From NCBI RefSeq assembly GCF_006874625.1, contig NZ_CP030034.1, forward strand, positions 1,860,001 through 1,924,000: 64,000 nucleotides of DNA. The letters are read 5' to 3'. Positions 60,988-64,000 of the stretch are shown piece by piece. The notes below the pieces were generated by a model. That model was not told where the DNA came from, ran no database searches, and saw nothing but the letters and a program-made list of their open reading frames with translations. The stretch comes from Bdellovibrio sp. NC01 (GTDB lineage Bacteria > Bdellovibrionota > Bdellovibrionia > Bdellovibrionales > Bdellovibrionaceae). A program made the position numbers and the translations under genes. Position 1 is the first letter of the stretch. The number at the start of each line of letters is the position of its first letter.

Positions 60988-61689
60988 TTAAATTGTCGCA
61001 TGCACTCTGTGAGTGTCGTCCATGTCGTCTAGGTAGTTCAAAAACTCTTCGACGTCTTTACGTTGATCATCATTCAGCTCAGTGATGTTTTTCGCTTTAT
61101 AAGAAAGTTCTGCTTTCTCTACTTTCCAACCACGTTTAGTTAGAGCATCACGAACGGCATCAAGGTCACTAGAATTTGTGAAGAACTCGTAAGAGCCATC
61201 ATCGTTTTTAGAAACTTCGTTTGCACCGGCTTCGATAGCTTCCTCATCTGGATCGAATGAACCAGCTTTTGTCGCCTCGATCAAACCCACGTGATCAAAC
61301 ATCCATGCCACGGAACCCGTTTCACCCATGTTGCCTTCGTGCGATTTGAAAGCGTGACGCATGTCTGGAGCTGTTCTGTGTTTGTTGTCTGTTTGACATT
61401 CAACGATCACACCAACACCGTGAGGGCCGTAGCCTTCGTACATCAACTCTTCAATAACCTTACCGTCATCAAGAAGACCTGCACCTTTTTTGATAGCGCG
61501 ATCAATCGTATCGTTCGGGCAAGATTCTTTTTTTGCTGCATCAATCGCCATGCGAAGACGAGCATTCGCCGCGGGGTCAGGTCCACCAGCTTTAGCTGCG
61601 ACTTGAATCTCGCGCGCTAGCTTTGTGAAAATTTGACCCTTCTGTTGGGCTTTCTCTACTTTACCTGCGTTTTTCCATGATTTTCCCAT
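60988..61689 (-). CDS. yebC: YebC/PmpR-family regulator (TACO1 family)
   Basis: 233 residues. The N-terminal MGKSWKNAGKVEKAQQKGQIFTK (shown in part) and FTKLAREIQVAAKAGG are the family start. YEGYGPHGVGVIVECQTDN and the final acidic domain are conserved. Family members act as DNA-binding regulators or, as shown for TACO1 and some bacterial YebC, promote translation of polyproline. No ruvC-ruvA-ruvB neighbours are seen here. Confidence 0.95.
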   Translation of the reverse strand: MGKSWKNAGKVEKAQQKGQIFTKLAREIQVAAKAGGPDPAANARLRMAIDAAKKESCPNDTIDRAIKKGAGLLDDGKVIEELMYEGYGPHGVGVIVECQTDNKHRTAPDMRHAFKSHEGNMGETGSVAWMFDHVGLIEATKAGSFDPDEEAIEAGANEVSKNDDGSYEFFTNSSDLDAVRDALTKRGWKVEKAELSYKAKNITELNDDQRKDVEEFLNYLDDMDDTHRVHATI

Positions 61690-61753
61690 GCTCTCTATGA
61701 AATCAAATCAGTTAATATTTGGCAAGTGCAAGAGCTCCATGTAAAAAGCTGGC

Positions 61754-62560
61754 ATGTTTGCTTTCGAAATCGCCGATGTTTGGGAAAAAATTGAACGTAT
61801 TCAGGAATCTTGTGAGGAGGCCTTTAAATTAAAGTCTCCGTATACATGCCCTGAAGACCCGACTCGCGATATTGACTTGCTGCATCCAAAATTCCATCCA
61901 CCCAAGAAGGGTTTCGTTACGCCTGAAGGTCAGGCGCGCATGCTTCATGATCTTGCCAGTATTGAACTGCAAGCTATGGAATTAGGCATTCGTACTCTGG
62001 TGGAGTTTCCCGATGCACCTCAAGGCTTTAAAGAGGAATTGGCTGCGGTTACGATTTCTGAAGCTGAACATCTGCGCATGTGCCTTGAGGGGATTGATGC
62101 TTTAGGATTTAAATGGGGACAGTGGCCCGTGCATGCGGCTTTGTGGCGAGCCGTCGCTCCTGAAGACACTTTGTTAGATCGTATCTTGATCGTACATCGC
62201 TATTTAGAAGGCAGTGGTCTAGATGCGGGTGATACATTGATTCGTCGCCTTGAAGGCACGTCGGGTAAAGAAACCATCCAAAAAATTGTAAAACAAATTA
62301 ACTTTGAAGAGATCGGTCATGTTGATTTCGGTTCACGCTGGTATCGCGAGATCTGCAAAACTTCAAAGATTGATCCGGCAGTTGATTTCCCAGAGCGCAT
62401 GGATTCATTGCGCACCCGCCTGCCAAAAAGAGTTGAGCCCATCAATCGCGTTCTGCGCGGTAAAGCGGGCTTTACCGATGAAGAGATTCAATATTACGAA
62501 AACCTGCGATTGGATTTCTTAGCACCCGCAGGTCGTATGGGAAACTCGGTTAAAACTTAA
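61754..62560 (+). CDS. DUF455 ferritin-like protein
   Basis: 268 residues, largely helical. Glu/His motifs fit a ferritin-like di-iron site: HDLASIELQAMELG, EAEHLRMCLEGI and INFEEIGHVDFGSRWY. DUF455 proteins are of unknown function and distantly resemble MiaE. No Shine-Dalgarno sequence is clear. It is divergent from yebC over 64 bp. Confidence 0.85.
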   Translation: MFAFEIADVWEKIERIQESCEEAFKLKSPYTCPEDPTRDIDLLHPKFHPPKKGFVTPEGQARMLHDLASIELQAMELGIRTLVEFPDAPQGFKEELAAVTISEAEHLRMCLEGIDALGFKWGQWPVHAALWRAVAPEDTLLDRILIVHRYLEGSGLDAGDTLIRRLEGTSGKETIQKIVKQINFEEIGHVDFGSRWYREICKTSKIDPAVDFPERMDSLRTRLPKRVEPINRVLRGKAGFTDEEIQYYENLRLDFLAPAGRMGNSVKT

Positions 62561-62570
62561 TTCGCAATTA

Positions 62571-64000
62571 TTATCTGTGGCCGCAGTTCCAAACTTGTTT
62601 CATTTGATTGCCACGAATACCCATCGAGTTCGCAAGCGCATAACATTCAGGGCGTTGCTCTAGCATACGCTGTTTGGTTTTACTCCAACAATACCAGCGC
62701 ATGTCGTCTGAATTTTCTGGATCGGGATTCAGTGATGCGAAATGATCGCACACATCCACCGTCAATTCGGCATTGTTATCAGTTAAGCAACCCCAGTTTG
62801 TGCCCAACGACTGTCCGCCTTCATTTTCACTTTGCAAAATACAACGCGATAAGGCCGTGCCGCCCAAGATGGCATTGCGTGACGGATACAATAATTTACG
62901 TGCGCTTAAATAAATGCGCATTTTTAAATCAGGATCATTAGAGCCGAGTGCTGCTGAAACCCACGAAAGATCGTCTTGAGTCCAGTGCGGTTTTAAAATC
63001 TGCAACGCCAACGTGCGCTCAAACGGAGCATTTGGGTAATAGATTTTCTCAAACAAGAACCACTTCGTCTCTTTGGCTAAAGTTGGATAACAACCCAACG
63101 TCAACATGAAGTACGGCGAAATTTTCGAAAGCGACTCAATGCTTTTTGCATCCAGATTTTGAAGTTCCGGTTCTTGTTTTAAGATGCCGCAGATCTGGCT
63201 GACTTTAGAGTAATTCAAATCTTGTGCATAAGCTTGTTTTAAAAGCTGTGCGACCTTGAACAATTTCGTTTCTGAATCCATTAAACCAACAGCGCGTGAT
63301 ACCTGCAAAACTTCGTGTTGAATCGTGATCAGGTTTTTGTTGTTTGCAGAAATCTTCGCCAGAGTTTGCGTCAGACTTTGACGAAGAGTCGTCGCGCTAT
63401 TGTTCATGGATTGTAGTAATCCGTCCTTCAAGCCTTGTACGTTATTGGCGATAGAATCAAAGAACGTAACGACTTTGTTTTCTTGAACCACTCGTTGTAA
63501 AGCCGCTGACTTCGTATCGATACTGTCACTGCGAAGAGCGCAGAATAGACCACGCGAATCCGCGTCTAAAACTTTAGAGGGAACTGTTTCACGGAAGTTC
63601 GTATCAGCGAACGCGCTTTGTAACATAGTATTTGGAGCCGTCGTTAATTGATCCAAGTGTGCGCTGTAAGAAGAAACCTTGTTTAAGTAACTGCGCAAAC
63701 GGGGAGCCGCCGAAGCGCCAAGAGGACCCGTGCTGGCAAAACCGTAAAGTTTGCTTGAGTTATTAAAGATCGCTGCAAAACGTTTTTCTAAGCTGAAGCC
63801 TTGTTGGCTATAGCGAGAGGCCGCAACTTGTTCAGCAAAATCTAAAGGAATACCGTCTTCGATAAGAACGTTTAGATATTGTTCAACGGTGCGGTGATCC
63901 TTGGTTTGTGTGGCAAGGGTGTTACAACCCATCAAAAAAACTTCTTTAGGATTTTTCAAAATTCCCGGGCACGAATTGTTGCAACTTGCTTGCTCCATTT
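62571..64000 (-). CDS. Large protein of unknown function (partial, N-terminus outside window)
   Basis: The frame is open to the right edge; an in-frame ATG lies at 63998, but the protein probably begins further upstream. At least 476 residues are present. PKEVFLMGCNTLATQT near the visible N-terminus resembles the Cys-containing strand end of caspase/CHAT-like peptidases (hydrophobic stretch then GC and S/T). A catalytic His would be outside the window, so this is tentative. The rest is helical with cysteines towards the C-terminus (RCILQS, WGCLTD, DVCDHF, YCWSK, PECYAL, WNCGHR). It converges with DUF455 (10-base gap). Confidence 0.55.
   Translation of the reverse strand, partial: MEQASCNNSCPGILKNPKEVFLMGCNTLATQTKDHRTVEQYLNVLIEDGIPLDFAEQVAASRYSQQGFSLEKRFAAIFNNSSKLYGFASTGPLGASAAPRLRSYLNKVSSYSAHLDQLTTAPNTMLQSAFADTNFRETVPSKVLDADSRGLFCALRSDSIDTKSAALQRVVQENKVVTFFDSIANNVQGLKDGLLQSMNNSATTLRQSLTQTLAKISANNKNLITIQHEVLQVSRAVGLMDSETKLFKVAQLLKQAYAQDLNYSKVSQICGILKQEPELQNLDAKSIESLSKISPYFMLTLGCYPTLAKETKWFLFEKIYYPNAPFERTLALQILKPHWTQDDLSWVSAALGSNDPDLKMRIYLSARKLLYPSRNAILGGTALSRCILQSENEGGQSLGTNWGCLTDNNAELTVDVCDHFASLNPDPENSDDMRWYCWSKTKQRMLEQRPECYALANSMGIRGNQMKQVWNCGHR

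Noticed and set aside
1-64000. CRISPR arrays, insertion sequences, prophage, integrative elements or rRNA genes
   Set aside because: No evenly spaced direct repeats, transposase, integrase, recombinase or rRNA sequence was seen on reading through.

Overview
This looks like a chromosomal window from a Bdellovibrio-type predatory bacterium (Bdellovibrionota). That is inferred from the combination of genes and my memory of such genomes, not from a search. Supporting signs are moderate GC (mid-40s percent by eye), densely packed operons, many short secreted proteins of unknown family, a MiaB-like/rnc/era/der RNA-maturation run, a peptidoglycan recycling module and diadenylate cyclase next to glmM. 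I see no insertion sequence, integrase, phage gene, CRISPR array or rRNA. One tRNA-Gly(GCC) lies at 8788-8863 on the minus strand.

Layout. 1-2.4 kb (minus): the 5' part of a BON-domain protein cut by the window edge, a glutathione peroxidase and ClpP. 2.4-6.6 kb: a possible tiny membrane protein, a secreted aspartyl protease with a PDZ domain, an AraC regulator divergent from a secreted alpha/beta hydrolase, and a Nudix (RppH-like) hydrolase. 6.9-8.6 kb: a PgaC-like glycosyltransferase with a PgaD-like partner. 8.6-13.6 kb: tRNA-Gly, small membrane proteins, a secreted protein with ADP-ribosyltransferase-like motifs, DUF3817, a Tat-type intradiol dioxygenase-like lipoprotein, an RRM protein and small exported proteins. 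13.8-20.6 kb: pgsA, ybgC-glpX-zinc protein-histidine kinase with a convergent response regulator, a START-domain operon and an aldehyde dehydrogenase. 20.6-27.5 kb: tilS-ftsH-cdaA-cdaR-glmM-pdxJ-tsaE, coupling proteolysis, c-di-AMP and cell-wall precursor synthesis. 27.5-29.6 kb (minus): GNAT acetyltransferase and a GAF-like protein. 29.8-37.7 kb: cysteine desulfurase-mnmA-mtaB-rnc-era-der-NSS transporter. 37.7-39.2 kb (minus): a beta-barrel protein and a second, exported glutathione peroxidase.

39.4-45.4 kb: unknown Rossmann-like protein-purB-LD-carboxypeptidase-serine hydrolase-mpl, a nucleotide plus murein-recycling run. 45.5-50.4 kb: mutS and glnD. 50.5-53.3 kb: periplasmic binding protein, MFS exporter and two small proteins. 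53.5-56.7 kb: a secreted protein, then a tight operon of an App1-like secreted hydrolase, an eight-cysteine protein, SufE and a NADAR-domain lipoprotein. This is the most intriguing arrangement in the window. 56.7-64 kb: small secreted and disordered proteins (one with a duplicated four-cysteine module), LysR, PAS protein, inorganic pyrophosphatase, YebC-like regulator, a DUF455 ferritin-like protein and the 3' part of a large unknown gene cut by the right edge.

Recurring architecture: four convergent pairs have stop codons interlocked over 4 bp and a fifth abuts with no gap. Several first genes of transcripts lack a Shine-Dalgarno sequence but have a -10-like hexamer just upstream of ATG, suggesting leaderless or near-leaderless mRNAs.
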